Made by a program: the position numbers and the translations under genes
Part shown: positions 36,479 to 45,084 of the stretch, in pieces
Numbering within the stretch: position 1 is the stretch's first letter
How the letters are laid out: each line of letters starts with the position of its first letter
Notes under the pieces: model-generated
Told to the model about the DNA's origin: nothing
Databases searched by the model: none
Seen by the model: the letters and a program-made list of their open reading frames with translations, nothing else
NCBI RefSeq assembly: GCF_022554085.1
Contig: NZ_JAKFYR010000001.1
Span: 496,001-560,000 of the forward strand
Source of the DNA: Rhodococcus sp. CH91
Lineage (GTDB): Bacteria > Actinomycetota > Actinomycetes > Mycobacteriales > Mycobacteriaceae
DNA length: 64,000 nucleotides
Reading direction: 5' to 3'

Positions 36479-37534
36479 TCAGGCGACGGCGAGCCGGCGG
36501 CGGTGGTACGAGACCGAACCGTCGAGCAGTTCGTCGACCTTGATGCGACGCAGCAGCAGGTGCACGTCGTGCTCCCAGGTGAAGCCGATACCGCCGTGCA
36601 CCTGCAGGGCCGTCTGGGCGGTGGTGGACGCTCCGGAACACGCGAACGCGACCGCGGCGGATACCGCTCGGGCGCGTGCCACGGGATCGTCCCCGTCGAG
36701 TGCGACGGCAGCGGCCCAGAGTGCCGCGCGGGACGCCTCCGTCGTGGTCGCCATGTTCGCGCAGTGGTGTTTGACCGCCTGGAAACTTCCGATCGTCTTC
36801 CCGAACTGACTTCGGTTTCCGGCATGGTCGACGCTCATGTCGACGAGGCGCGCGGCAGCACCGAGAGCGTCGACGGCGCGAAAGGCGGCGAGCCGATCAT
36901 GGGTGAAGGCCACGGTGCCGGCCGGCAGGGCGACCCACGAGTCCTCCGGGAGGGTGACGTCGACATCGGCGACGGCCCACGAGCGGGTGAGATCGAGCGT
37001 CTCGAGCGTCCGCACGGTGAGCGTCTCCACGGGTACGGCCGCCGCGACCTCTGCGCCGGTGTCGGTGACCGCGACCAGCAGGAGGTCGTGCGCGTCGATC
37101 AGGCCGGTGATCGGTGCCGTCGTGCCACTCAGGGTCAGTGCGTCCCCGTCGAATCGTGCGTGCAGGCCGGTCTTCTCGGGTGACGACAGGGCGGGCAGTA
37201 CGATGCGTTCGCCTGCCTCTGCCGCTGCGGCCGCGGGATGACCGATCATCTCGAGAAGACTCGCCGCGATCGCCGGTTCGGCGACGGGAACGGCGCTTCC
37301 TGCCCGTCCGTGTTCCTCGACGAGCACGGCCAGATCGACGTGGGTGCCGCCTGTCTCGGGGGTGAGCAGTCCGATCGATCCCGAGTGCGCGAGGTGGCGG
37401 AGTCCCTCGGCGGGAAGGCAGGCCGGCCCGGCGTCGATGCCCGGTCTGCGCGCGGCGATCGGGTCGTTCTTGGCGAGCCACGCGCGCTCGGCTCCGCCGA
37501 GGGCCACCTGTTCGTCGCTCAGCGCGAAGTCCAT
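36479..37534 (-). CDS. Acyl-CoA dehydrogenase, small-type subunit
   Basis: A 351-residue acyl-CoA dehydrogenase of the shorter type. It contains GNRSQFGKTIGSFQAVKHH and QVHGGIGFTWEHDVHLLLRR and lacks the FSEPGxGSD loop, so it corresponds to domain 2 of the fusion at 25012 and domain 1 of the fusion at 27306. It probably needs a partner such as the protein at 33652, though it is on the opposite strand and has its own promoter with a site-1-like palindrome at 37559. FAD-dependent alpha,beta-dehydrogenation of an acyl-CoA is the expected reaction. Confidence 0.86.
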   Translation of the reverse strand: MDFALSDEQVALGGAERAWLAKNDPIAARRPGIDAGPACLPAEGLRHLAHSGSIGLLTPETGGTHVDLAVLVEEHGRAGSAVPVAEPAIAASLLEMIGHPAAAAAEAGERIVLPALSSPEKTGLHARFDGDALTLSGTTAPITGLIDAHDLLLVAVTDTGAEVAAAVPVETLTVRTLETLDLTRSWAVADVDVTLPEDSWVALPAGTVAFTHDRLAAFRAVDALGAAARLVDMSVDHAGNRSQFGKTIGSFQAVKHHCANMATTTEASRAALWAAAVALDGDDPVARARAVSAAVAFACSGASTTAQTALQVHGGIGFTWEHDVHLLLRRIKVDELLDGSVSYHRRRLAVA

Positions 37535-37558
37535 GACGCTCCTTCGATGTGGTCGTCA

Positions 37559-37574
37559 ACGTAGTTAACCATGT
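37559..37574. promoter_or_regulatory. Palindromic operator candidate (site 4) before the small-type acyl-CoA dehydrogenase
   Basis: Read on the minus strand, ACATGGT-TA-ACTACGT matches site 1 at 13 of 16 positions with the same 7-2-7 layout. It lies 25 bases upstream of the start at 37534 and in the gap shared with the divergent ligase gene at 37695. Confidence 0.5.
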
Positions 37575-37653
37575 CGAAGGTCGTTTGTGGACCCTGCCGT
37601 TCGGATCGGAAACCCGGAAAGTTCCCGCCGAAGCCTGGAAACGAGAAGGTTAT

Positions 37654-37668
37654 ACAGGTAATACTTGT
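37654..37668. promoter_or_regulatory. Second palindrome in the divergent gap before the frameshifted ligase
   Basis: ACAGGTA-A-TACTTGT is a 15-base palindrome with one mismatch, containing GT-AAT-AC, which fits the GTNNNAC core of FadR-type GntR operators. It lies about 27 bases upstream of the ligase start at 37695. Confidence 0.35.
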
Positions 37669-37694
37669 CGCGACGTCCGTGAGGAGAGCGACCG

Positions 37695-39244
37695 ATGACG
37701 ATGCCGTCGATGAATCCGACCGATCTCGCTGCCGCCTTCGGTGACAAACCGGCGATCGTCATGGTCGAGGACGGCGCGACTCTCACCTATCGCCGGCTCG
37801 AGTCGTCGTCCAACCGCATCGCCCACCTGTTCCGGCGACACGGTCTGCGGCCCGGTGATCACATCGCGATCCTCATGGAGAACTGCCTCGACGTCTTTCC
37901 GGTGGTGTGGGCCGCGCAACGGACGGGTCTGCTCTACACGCCGGTCAACTGGCACCTGACCGAGGACGAGGCTGCCTACGTCGTGAAGAACTGTGGTGCA
38001 CGGATACTCGTGCACTCGGCTCGGCTCGATCACCTCGGGGCCGTGGTCGCCGACGGGAACCCTCTGCTCGAAGCGAGGTTCACCACCGGAGACCACTCCC
38101 CGAGCGGTGCCGAGATCCTTGCCGACAGCCTCGCGACGCTGCCCCCCACGCCCGTCGGCGACGAAGTCGAGGGGTACTACATGCTGTACTCGTCGGGTAC
38201 CACCGGTCGGCCCAAAGGGATCCTGCCCACGCTGACCGGCGCCCCTTCGGCGCGGGGCTGGCCATCGACTCGACGATGCGTGATGCCTTCGGGTTCGGAG
38301 AGCACACCGTCTACCTCAGCCCCGGACCGCTCTACCACGCCGCACCGCTCGGCTGGACGATGGGAACGGTGCGCAACGGAGGCACCGCCCTCGTGATGGA
38401 GACGTTCGACGCCGAGCGGACACTCGACGCTGTCGACCGCTACCGCGTCACCCACGCCCAGTTCGTGCCGACGATGTTCGTGCGGATGCTGAAACTGCCC
38501 GAGCAGACCCGCGCACGGTACGACGTGTCGAGTCTGCAGGTGGTGATCCACGCGGCGGCGCCCTGTCCGGTCGAGATCAAGGAGCACATGATCGACTGGT
38601 TCGGCCCGAAGATCCTCGAGTTCTACGCGGGCAGCGAGGGCAACGGCTTCTTCATGATCACCACACCGGAGTGGCTCGAGCACCGAGGGTCCGTCGGCCG
38701 GCCCACCCTCGGCCGGGTGCACATCTGCGACGAGACGGGTGCCGAACTCGGACCGGGCGAGGTGGGTACCGTGTGGATCAGCGGCGGTCCGGATTTCGAG
38801 TACCACGGAGACCCGGAGAGGACCGCCGCGGCCTACAACGGCCACGGCTGGAGCACACTCGGCGATCTCGGGCACCTCGACGAAGACGGTTATCTGTACC
38901 TCTCGGCCCGGCGCACCGACCTCATCCTGTCCGGAGGCGTCAACATCTATCCCCTCGAGATCGAGAACGTGCTCACGATGCACCCTGCGGTCCTCGACGT
39001 GGCCGTCGTCGGTCTGCCCGATACGGAGATGGGTCAGCGCGTCCACGCGGTCGTCACACCCGTGGACGGCGTACGGGCGAACGACGCCCTCGCGGACGAC
39101 CTCGTCCGCTACACCCGTGAACGCCTCGCACACTTCAAGGCGCCGCGCACGGTGGAGTTCGGCGACGTTCCACGGCTGCCCAGCGGAAAGATCCTGCGCA
39201 GGGTGCTGCTCGACCGTTACGGCGAGACATCGGCGACGCCCTGA
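37695..39244 (+). pseudogene. Acyl-CoA synthetase gene interrupted by a single-base frameshift
   Basis: The N-terminal part reads from the ATG at 37695 through the P-loop LYSSGTTGRPKGI; the C-terminal part is open in another frame to 39244 and carries the A5 region EFYAGSEGNGF, the A8 region DLGHLDEDGYLYLSARRTD and the final PSGKILRR with the catalytic Lys. The frames change at a run of four C at 38242-38245. One extra C would join GILPTLTGAP to FGAGLAIDS without a gap and restore a 516-residue ligase. All motifs on both sides are intact, so either the mutation is very recent or it is a sequencing error in a C run. Confidence 0.85.
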
Positions 39245-39247
39245 GCG

Positions 39248-39979
39248 TCAGGACAGTTGTGTCACCACGATGCGCGCCGTGCCGTAGAAAGCGGTACCGG
39301 CGGTGACGAGTGCGAAGAGCACGATCCACACCGCGACCGGTATGCGGGTGAGGTCGCGCAACTGGTCGGCATCCGAACCCCGTCCGCGGCCGTTCATGTG
39401 GGTGCGGGCGAGTTCGAGAACCGGGCGGGTCGCGCCGAGCAGGAGAATCCAGGTGATCAGATAGGCCGCGGTGTATCGCACGACCGGGTCTCCGAAATAG
39501 GCCGCGGCGCCCACCAGTGCACCTGCGAGGACGACCGAGACGAAGCCGTAGAGATTGCGGATCAGCAGCAGCAACACCGCGAGAGCAGCGAGGATCGACC
39601 ACAGCACCGCGGCGGGCCGGTCGAGTGTGAGCAGTGTCGCCGCAGCGAAACCGAGCACGGCCGGGCCGGTGTACCCGGCGAAGGTCGTCGCGACCATGCC
39701 GGGGCCTCGCGGATTGCCGGACGACACCATCACCCCCGAGGTGTCACTGTGCAGACGGATCCCCGACAGCTTTCGGCCCACGAGTGCGGCGACGAGCGCG
39801 TGCGACCCCTCGTGCGCCTGCGTGATGACATGACGGGTCTTCAGCCACAGCGGCCGCACGGTCACGAGCACGAGCGCGACGATCGCCGTTCCGGCGACCA
39901 CCGCCGTCGGAGCCGGTTCGTCGACGGTCGACACGGCCTGCCACGCGCCGGACACCGCCTCCGTGAACGAAGTAGACAC
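39248..39979 (-). CDS. M50-like membrane metalloprotease
   Basis: A 243-residue protein with about six membrane helices. The zinc motif HEGSH (HExxH) is at residues 56-60 just after the first helix, as in the M50B peptidase-like family of actinobacteria, where the fold is proposed to cut substrates within the membrane. The first helix VVAGTAIVALVLVTV and several GAL/LLL helices follow. It converges on the frameshifted ligase with a three-base gap and is divergent from azlC. Substrate unknown. Confidence 0.8.
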   Translation of the reverse strand: MSTSFTEAVSGAWQAVSTVDEPAPTAVVAGTAIVALVLVTVRPLWLKTRHVITQAHEGSHALVAALVGRKLSGIRLHSDTSGVMVSSGNPRGPGMVATTFAGYTGPAVLGFAAATLLTLDRPAAVLWSILAALAVLLLLIRNLYGFVSVVLAGALVGAAAYFGDPVVRYTAAYLITWILLLGATRPVLELARTHMNGRGRGSDADQLRDLTRIPVAVWIVLFALVTAGTAFYGTARIVVTQLS

Positions 39980-40032
39980 AGATCACCTTCCTTCGGGCCG
40001 GGCGTAGAGGCTTCGGGCCCGGCGATAGCCTG

Positions 40033-40731
40033 ATGAGCATGCCCGACAGCCGCACTCCCGACGTTCGCGCGGGTATCGCGGACTCGTGGGCCGTGGGTCT
40101 CGGGCTGATTCCGCTGGGACTCGCATTCGGGGTCGTACTCACCCAGGGCGGGTTCGAATGGTGGTGGGCGCCGATCTTCTCGACCGTCATCTACGCGGGG
40201 TCGATGGAGTTCCTCGCGATCGGTCTGATCGCGGCGGTCACTCCGCTCGCGTCGGTCGCGGCGGCGACGCTGCTCGTGAACTTCCGTCACGTCTTCTACG
40301 GGCTGTCGTTCCCGCTGCACCGGATCCGTAGCCGCCTCGGGCGCCTCTACGGCGTGTACGCGCTCACCGACGAGTCGTACGCGATCGTCGCACCGAAGGC
40401 ACGCGAGTCGCTCTCGGGTACCCGGATCCTCACGGTGCAGGTGCTCTGCCAGGTGATGTGGGTGGTGTCGAGCACGGTCGGCGCGTTGATCGGGGCGGTG
40501 CTTCCCGAGGGGCTCTCCGGACTCGAATTCGCCCTCACGGCGCTGTTCGCAGTTCTCGCGATCGACGCCTTCCGTGCGGACCGTGACGTGCCGGCACCGG
40601 TGATCGCGCTGGTCTGTGGTCTCGTCGCACTGCTGGTGGCCGAGGAACAGATGCTCGTCGTCGGGCTCGGCCTGTTCGTGGTGTGCCTGTTCGTCCGGTT
40701 CGTCTACCGGAACAAGGTGGCCCGTGCCTGA
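40033..40731 (+). CDS. azlC: AzlC family branched-chain amino acid exporter large subunit
   Basis: A 232-residue AzlC-type permease with about seven helices. GIADSWAVGLGLIPLGLAFG and FSTVIYAGSMEFLAIGL, then LLVNFRHVFYGLS, are diagnostic. AzlC works with AzlD (BrnF and BrnE in Corynebacterium) to export branched-chain amino acids and methionine. It overlaps the azlD gene by eight bases. No Lrp-type regulator is adjacent. Confidence 0.9.
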   Translation: MSMPDSRTPDVRAGIADSWAVGLGLIPLGLAFGVVLTQGGFEWWWAPIFSTVIYAGSMEFLAIGLIAAVTPLASVAAATLLVNFRHVFYGLSFPLHRIRSRLGRLYGVYALTDESYAIVAPKARESLSGTRILTVQVLCQVMWVVSSTVGALIGAVLPEGLSGLEFALTALFAVLAIDAFRADRDVPAPVIALVCGLVALLVAEEQMLVVGLGLFVVCLFVRFVYRNKVARA

Positions 40732-41053
40732 ATCGGTGCCCGGTATCGGATACGTCTTCGGTGTTCTGGGGGTGATGTTCGCCGTGACGTTCGCGCTGCG
40801 CGCGGCGCCGTTCCTCGCGCTGGCGACGCTGAAGAACTCGGCTTTCGTCGACTTCCTCGGTCGCACGATGCCCGCCGGGGTCATGGTGATCCTCGTGATG
40901 TACACGCTGCGGGATGTGGGGGAGTCGACCTGGCTGCCCGCGATCGTCGGTCTCGCGGGCACGATCGCGGTGCATCTGTGGCGCCGCAACGCCGCACTGA
41001 GCACCGTCGCCGGGACGGGCCTCTACCTCGTCGCGTCGGCGTTCTGGACCTGA
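40724..41053 (+). CDS. azlD: AzlD family branched-chain amino acid exporter small subunit
   Basis: A 109-residue membrane protein with about four helices, starting at the GTG at 40724 inside the end of azlC. TFALRAAPFLAL and FLGRTMPAGVMVILVMYTLRD are the AzlD signature. It forms the exporter with AzlC. Its last 31 bases overlap the convergent glycosyltransferase gene. Confidence 0.88.
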   Translation: MPESVPGIGYVFGVLGVMFAVTFALRAAPFLALATLKNSAFVDFLGRTMPAGVMVILVMYTLRDVGESTWLPAIVGLAGTIAVHLWRRNAALSTVAGTGLYLVASAFWT

Positions 41054-42267
41054 TCCGTCTCCGGGGTGCTCTTCTCGCGCTCGGCGACGACCTCGGAGGC
41101 GAGCCGGGGCCGGCGACTGCGCGCGGCGAACATCGCGGCGACGAAGACGGCGATCGCGGCGAGACACTGCGAGGTTCCCAGCACCTCGAGGAGCAGTTGC
41201 TCGACCCAGCCACCGGAGGATGCTTCACGCAGCAGATGGTTGGGCCCGACGAGGAAGACCACGGTGGCGGGGAGCAGTACCGGCCACCAGCGGCGGTAGG
41301 CCGGCGCGACCAGGAGCGGCACGAGGAACAGCGCGTACACCCAGTGATGGGTGACGGCGATGGGGGCGGCGAGCAGCGATGCCAGGCCCACGAGCGCGAC
41401 GGCGACCACGGGTTCGTCGGCCCGCAGGAACCGGTAGGCGGCCCATGCCGTACCCGCGACGATCAGCGCGGCCCCGACCAGCCACAGCCCCTTGGCGACG
41501 CCGTCCGGGAAATCGAAGCGCGCGATCAAACCGGTCAAGGCCTGGTTGCGGAAGAAGCTGGGATCCCCGGCACGGTCGGTCGCGAAGAATTCGGTCGTCC
41601 AGAAGTAGACGGTCGAGTCGGGACGCAACCAGTATCCGAAGGCGACGGTGGCGACGAAGGCGCCGAATGCGCGGACCGCCGAGGGCAGGTCGCGGCGGAG
41701 GAGGAAGATCAGTCCGAAGGCTGCCGGTGTCACCTTGATCGCGGCGGCCAGAGCGATACCGACACCGCGGAAACGCTTCGGAATCACCCCGAGGAGATCG
41801 GCGACCACCAGGGCCATGAGAACGATGTTGATCTGCCCGAACGTGAAGTTCGACCGGAACGGCTCGAGCCACAGCACGGCGCCGAGGGAGGCCGCCGCGA
41901 TCAGGCTCGGACGGGACATGTCGAGGCGCTGGTAGACGACCTTCAGCACCCACCACACGAGAGCGATGAGCCCGACGGTCCACACCACCTGCAGCGCGGT
42001 ACTTCCCACGAGTGCCATGGGCGCGAACAGGAACGCCGCGAAGGGGGGATAGATGAACCGGAATCCGGAATGGCTGAAGAAGCCCTCGGTGTACAGGGGA
42101 GTGTGGTGCAGGAATGCCCACCCGGCGTCGCGGAAGACGTCGAGATCCATGAGGTACTCGTTCAGCGCGTCGCGCAGGTAACCGGCGACTGCCAGGGCCG
42201 AAACCGTCAGACCTATGGCGATCAGCAGGGATCGAACAGGTCGGGAACGGGCTTCGGACAACAGCAC
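41023..42267 (-). CDS. GT87 family (PimE-like) polyprenol-dependent mannosyltransferase
   Basis: A 414-residue integral membrane protein with about ten helices, starting at a GTG. The first periplasmic loop has YLMDLDVFRDAGWAFL with an acidic DLD, then YPPFAAFLFAPMALV, features of the DUF2029 / GT87 family that includes the phosphatidylinositol mannoside transferase PimE. These enzymes use polyprenyl-phosphate-mannose outside the membrane. The acceptor here is not known; a cell-envelope glycolipid is likely in a mycolate actinobacterium. A CRP/GlxR-type site lies 128 bases upstream. Confidence 0.82.
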   Translation of the reverse strand: MLLSEARSRPVRSLLIAIGLTVSALAVAGYLRDALNEYLMDLDVFRDAGWAFLHHTPLYTEGFFSHSGFRFIYPPFAAFLFAPMALVGSTALQVVWTVGLIALVWWVLKVVYQRLDMSRPSLIAAASLGAVLWLEPFRSNFTFGQINIVLMALVVADLLGVIPKRFRGVGIALAAAIKVTPAAFGLIFLLRRDLPSAVRAFGAFVATVAFGYWLRPDSTVYFWTTEFFATDRAGDPSFFRNQALTGLIARFDFPDGVAKGLWLVGAALIVAGTAWAAYRFLRADEPVVAVALVGLASLLAAPIAVTHHWVYALFLVPLLVAPAYRRWWPVLLPATVVFLVGPNHLLREASSGGWVEQLLLEVLGTSQCLAAIAVFVAAMFAARSRRPRLASEVVAEREKSTPETDQVQNADATR

Positions 42268-42394
42268 GGGCGCTACCTCCCGGTCGGAAACAGATGCCTG
42301 GCCACGTTACACAATCGTTGTCTTCGAGGTGGGACGTCGAGAACAGCTTCTCTGCAAGCGTTTTGACGAAGATTACCGTTTCGCCCGGTTGAGA

Positions 42395-42408
42395 GTGACA
42401 TGAATCAC
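42395..42408. promoter_or_regulatory. CRP/GlxR-type binding site candidate
   Basis: GTGA-CATGAA-TCAC has both half-sites of the CRP/GlxR consensus (TGTGA-N6-TCACA) with the right spacing. It is upstream of the minus-strand glycosyltransferase gene (start 42267), at a distance suited to regulation of its promoter. Confidence 0.45.
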
Positions 42409-42441
42409 GTTGCAGCACCTGTGTGGTCGTTGTCTCCCGAG

Positions 42442-42485
42442 GAGTATTCGGCTTTCTATCTCTAGAGCTAGAAAGCCGAATACTC
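42442..42485. terminator. 44-base near-perfect palindrome downstream of the aztD-like gene
   Basis: GAGTATTCGGCTTTCTA at 42442-42458 is repeated exactly inverted at 42469-42485, and the ten-base centre contains CTCTAGAG, itself a palindrome. In all 21 of 22 base pairs can form. It lies just past the 3' end of the minus-strand gene ending at 42496. There is no T run after it, so it may be a strong terminator, an mRNA-stabilising hairpin or a protein-binding site. Confidence 0.6.
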
Positions 42486-42495
42486 TGATGCATTG

Positions 42496-43734
42496 CTACT
42501 CGGTGCTACTGATCTCGTTGGGCGTGCGGGGCAGGCCGGCCGAGCGGATCTCGCCCGAATCCACGTCCACGGCGTGCAGTGAGTTCGTGGCGGGGTCGGT
42601 GACGAACGCCGTTCCCTCGCGCACCTCGAGCGCCGGCCGGGGTGACTGCCACTCCTCGGGTTCGGTCCACGGATCGATCACCGCGATCCTCCGTGCGATC
42701 TCACCGGACTCGGGGTCTATGACGTGGAGGTTGCCGTCCGTGCCGAGAACGAGTGCTTCACCCCCGGGTCCGCGGCCGAGCGAGCGGAAGGTGTAGCTCG
42801 TGCCGAGGTCCACGAGGCGTATCGATGCCGTGCGGGTGTCGACGAGGGCCACACGTTCGGGGCGTTCGAGTTCGGCCTCGGGATCGGTCTTGTAATCGCC
42901 GAGTACGACGGGAGACTCCTCGGTTCCGGCCTGATTTCCGATCCGGCCGTACGGGTCGGGCGCCGATGCCTTCGTGAACGATCCGTCACGGAAGATCACC
43001 ATGCCGTCTTCGCAACCGAAAGCGACGACGCCGTCGGCCGCGATCGTCTCACCGTGGACACCGGGGCACTCCTCGCTGCGAACGATCTCCGTACCGCTCT
43101 CGTCGAGAAGTGCTACACCCGTGCGCTTCTCGGAGTCTCCGAGAGTGACGAGCATCCCGCCGCCGGGCATCGGCACGGCCACGCCGTGATGTGCTTCGGG
43201 GAGTGTGAGGCCGTCGAGAGCGGGGAGGCCGGTCGCCGAGGCGAGGTCGGTCGGGTCGAATACCTCGATGCGTCCGGTGCCGTCGTCGAACAGCGCGGTG
43301 AGACCGCCGTGCGGCACCACGTGCCCCGGCTTCTCCGCCTCGAATGTCAGGTCTGTGAGGGTGGGTGCGCCGGAATAGTGATGGCCGTGGTCACCGTGGG
43401 TCTCCGACCAGCTGCCGGTGTCGAGAGCGCGGAAACCGCCCTCGGTGGAGATCAGCACGTGGCGTCCGTCCCCGGCGGGGGAGAGGCGGTTGAATCCATC
43501 GAGCTCGACATCACCGACGACGGTGAGGTCGTCTTCGTCGACGACGAGGATGCCCCCGTCGTAGGTGAGGGCGAGGCGGGGTTCGGCGGTCGATACCTCG
43601 GCGGCAGCGGTTGCGGGTGTGGTGGGCGTGGCCGACCCGGAGGGCACGGCCTCGGTCGTGCCCGCGCATGCGGTGGCGAGTGTTGCGGCGACTGCCGTGA
43701 GGGCGGCGCCGCCGTAGCGGGAGAGCGTTGTCAT
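42496..43734 (-). CDS. AztD-like periplasmic zinc metallochaperone (lipoprotein)
   Basis: A 412-residue secreted beta-propeller. The ATG at 43734 begins a signal peptide ending near ATLATACAG, a weak lipobox. Strand repeats such as LALTYDGGILVVDEDD and ALVLGTDGNLHVIDPESG indicate a propeller. A His-rich loop ETHGDHGHHYSG and further His (VVPHGG, EAHHGVAVPMPGGG) match AztD, which hands zinc to the AztC solute-binding protein in the AztABCD system. No aztABC genes lie nearby. A Zur-box-like site upstream (43756-43770) supports a zinc-starvation role. Confidence 0.8.
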   Translation of the reverse strand: MTTLSRYGGAALTAVAATLATACAGTTEAVPSGSATPTTPATAAAEVSTAEPRLALTYDGGILVVDEDDLTVVGDVELDGFNRLSPAGDGRHVLISTEGGFRALDTGSWSETHGDHGHHYSGAPTLTDLTFEAEKPGHVVPHGGLTALFDDGTGRIEVFDPTDLASATGLPALDGLTLPEAHHGVAVPMPGGGMLVTLGDSEKRTGVALLDESGTEIVRSEECPGVHGETIAADGVVAFGCEDGMVIFRDGSFTKASAPDPYGRIGNQAGTEESPVVLGDYKTDPEAELERPERVALVDTRTASIRLVDLGTSYTFRSLGRGPGGEALVLGTDGNLHVIDPESGEIARRIAVIDPWTEPEEWQSPRPALEVREGTAFVTDPATNSLHAVDVDSGEIRSAGLPRTPNEISSTE

Positions 43735-43755
43735 GGTCAAAGGAATAGCCTTTAT

Positions 43756-43770
43756 CGAAAATGAATGTCA
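43756..43770. promoter_or_regulatory. Zur-box-like site before the aztD-like gene
   Basis: On the minus strand TGACATTCATTTTCG matches the actinobacterial Zur pattern TGANAATNATTNTCA with two mismatches. It lies 22 bases from the ATG at 43734, where a repressor would block transcription under zinc-replete conditions. Confidence 0.5.
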
Positions 43771-43862
43771 AAGTCTCCAATGCGCATATGTGCATGCCGC
43801 GCCGCCTACGACACGGCCTCGATGAACGCGGAGAAGAGTGCAGCGCTCGTTAGCATCGACGG

Positions 43863-45050
43863 ATGGATCCGGTCCGCAACCCGTACGCCCCGGGCGCGGG
43901 ACAGCGCCCGCCCGAACTCGCCGGTCGTGAGAAGCAACTCACCGCGTTCGACGTCGTCCTCGAACGCATCGCACGGGAGCGACCCGAACGCAGCGTCGTG
44001 CTCACGGGCCTCCGCGGTGTCGGAAAGACCGTACTTCTCAACCACCTGCGTTCCGCGGCCATCGCGAAGAGCTGGGGCACCGGAAAGATCGAGGCCCGCC
44101 CCGACCAGGGGCTCCGACGTCCGCTGTCGTCGGCGCTGCACATGGCGGTGCGGGAGATCGCTGCGGCACACCCGGATCCGGAATCGGTCGAGTACTTCCT
44201 CGGCGTGCTCAAATCCTTCGCGTTGCGGGCCACCGCCGACAAGGGCATGCGTGAACGCTGGCAACCCGGTATCGACGCTCCGGCCGTGAAGGGACGTGCG
44301 GACTCCGGGGACATCGAGATCGATCTCGTCGAGCTGCTCGTCGACGCCGCCGGACTCGCGCGCGATGTGGGTGTGGGTATCGCCCTGTTCGTCGACGAGA
44401 TGCAGGATCTCGGAGCGGACGACGTCTCCGCGATCTGCGGGGCCTGTCACGAGCTGAGCCAGGACACGGCACCGCTGATCGTCGTCGGAGCCGGCCTGCC
44501 GCATCTGCCCGCCGTGCTCTCGGCGTCGAAGTCCTACTCCGAGCGGTTGTTCACCTACCACCGCATCGACCGGCTCGATCGCGCGGCGGCGGACCATGCC
44601 CTCATCGCGCCCGCCGAACGAGAAGGCGTCGAATTCACGCAGCAGGCGCTCGACCTGCTGTACGAAACTGCCGACGGTTACCCGTATTTCGTGCAGGCCT
44701 ACGGCAAGGCGACATGGGATGTCGCGGCCGGCTCACCGATCACGGACGACGACGTGCGGGTTGCGGCGCCCACGGCCGAGGAAGAACTCGCCGTCGGCTT
44801 CTTCGGCTCACGATACGAACGCGCGACACCTGCGGAACGCGAGTACATGCGGGCGATGGCAGATCTGGCCGGTGACGACGGACCGGTCGCCACATCGAAG
44901 ATCGCCGTGGAACTCGGCCGCAAACCGGCCTCGCTGTCGCCCGCGCGCGACGGGTTGATCAAGAAGGGATTGATCTACTCCGCCGAACGCGGGTTCATCG
45001 GATTCACGGTTCCTCATTTCGGGCGTTATCTGCGCGCCCAGAACGATTGA
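43863..45050 (+). CDS. AAA ATPase of the Orc1/Cdc6-like group with C-terminal winged helix
   Basis: A 395-residue cytoplasmic ATPase. Walker A is GLRGVGKT near residue 49-56 and Walker B is GIALFVDEMQD with the catalytic Glu. A sensor segment IVVGAGLPHLP follows. The C-terminal 70 residues (SKIAVELGRKPASLSPARDG LIKKGL) look like a winged helix. Such stand-alone ATPases occur across actinobacteria; roles in DNA transactions or as STAND-like sensors are possible. No partner gene is adjacent and no function is assigned. Confidence 0.8.
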   Translation: MDPVRNPYAPGAGQRPPELAGREKQLTAFDVVLERIARERPERSVVLTGLRGVGKTVLLNHLRSAAIAKSWGTGKIEARPDQGLRRPLSSALHMAVREIAAAHPDPESVEYFLGVLKSFALRATADKGMRERWQPGIDAPAVKGRADSGDIEIDLVELLVDAAGLARDVGVGIALFVDEMQDLGADDVSAICGACHELSQDTAPLIVVGAGLPHLPAVLSASKSYSERLFTYHRIDRLDRAAADHALIAPAEREGVEFTQQALDLLYETADGYPYFVQAYGKATWDVAAGSPITDDDVRVAAPTAEEELAVGFFGSRYERATPAEREYMRAMADLAGDDGPVATSKIAVELGRKPASLSPARDGLIKKGLIYSAERGFIGFTVPHFGRYLRAQND

Positions 45051-45084
45051 CCGGTCGATCTGCGCCGCGACCAACGGCCGAGGG

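Noticed and set aside
38236-38250. Programmed ribosomal frameshift in the ligase gene
   Set aside because: No slippery heptamer or downstream pseudoknot is evident, and ligases of this family are not known to use frameshifting; a base loss or read error in a C run is simpler.
42442-42485. The 44-base palindrome as terminal repeats or remains of an insertion sequence
   Set aside because: No transposase fragment or flanking direct repeat is present, and both neighbouring genes are intact.
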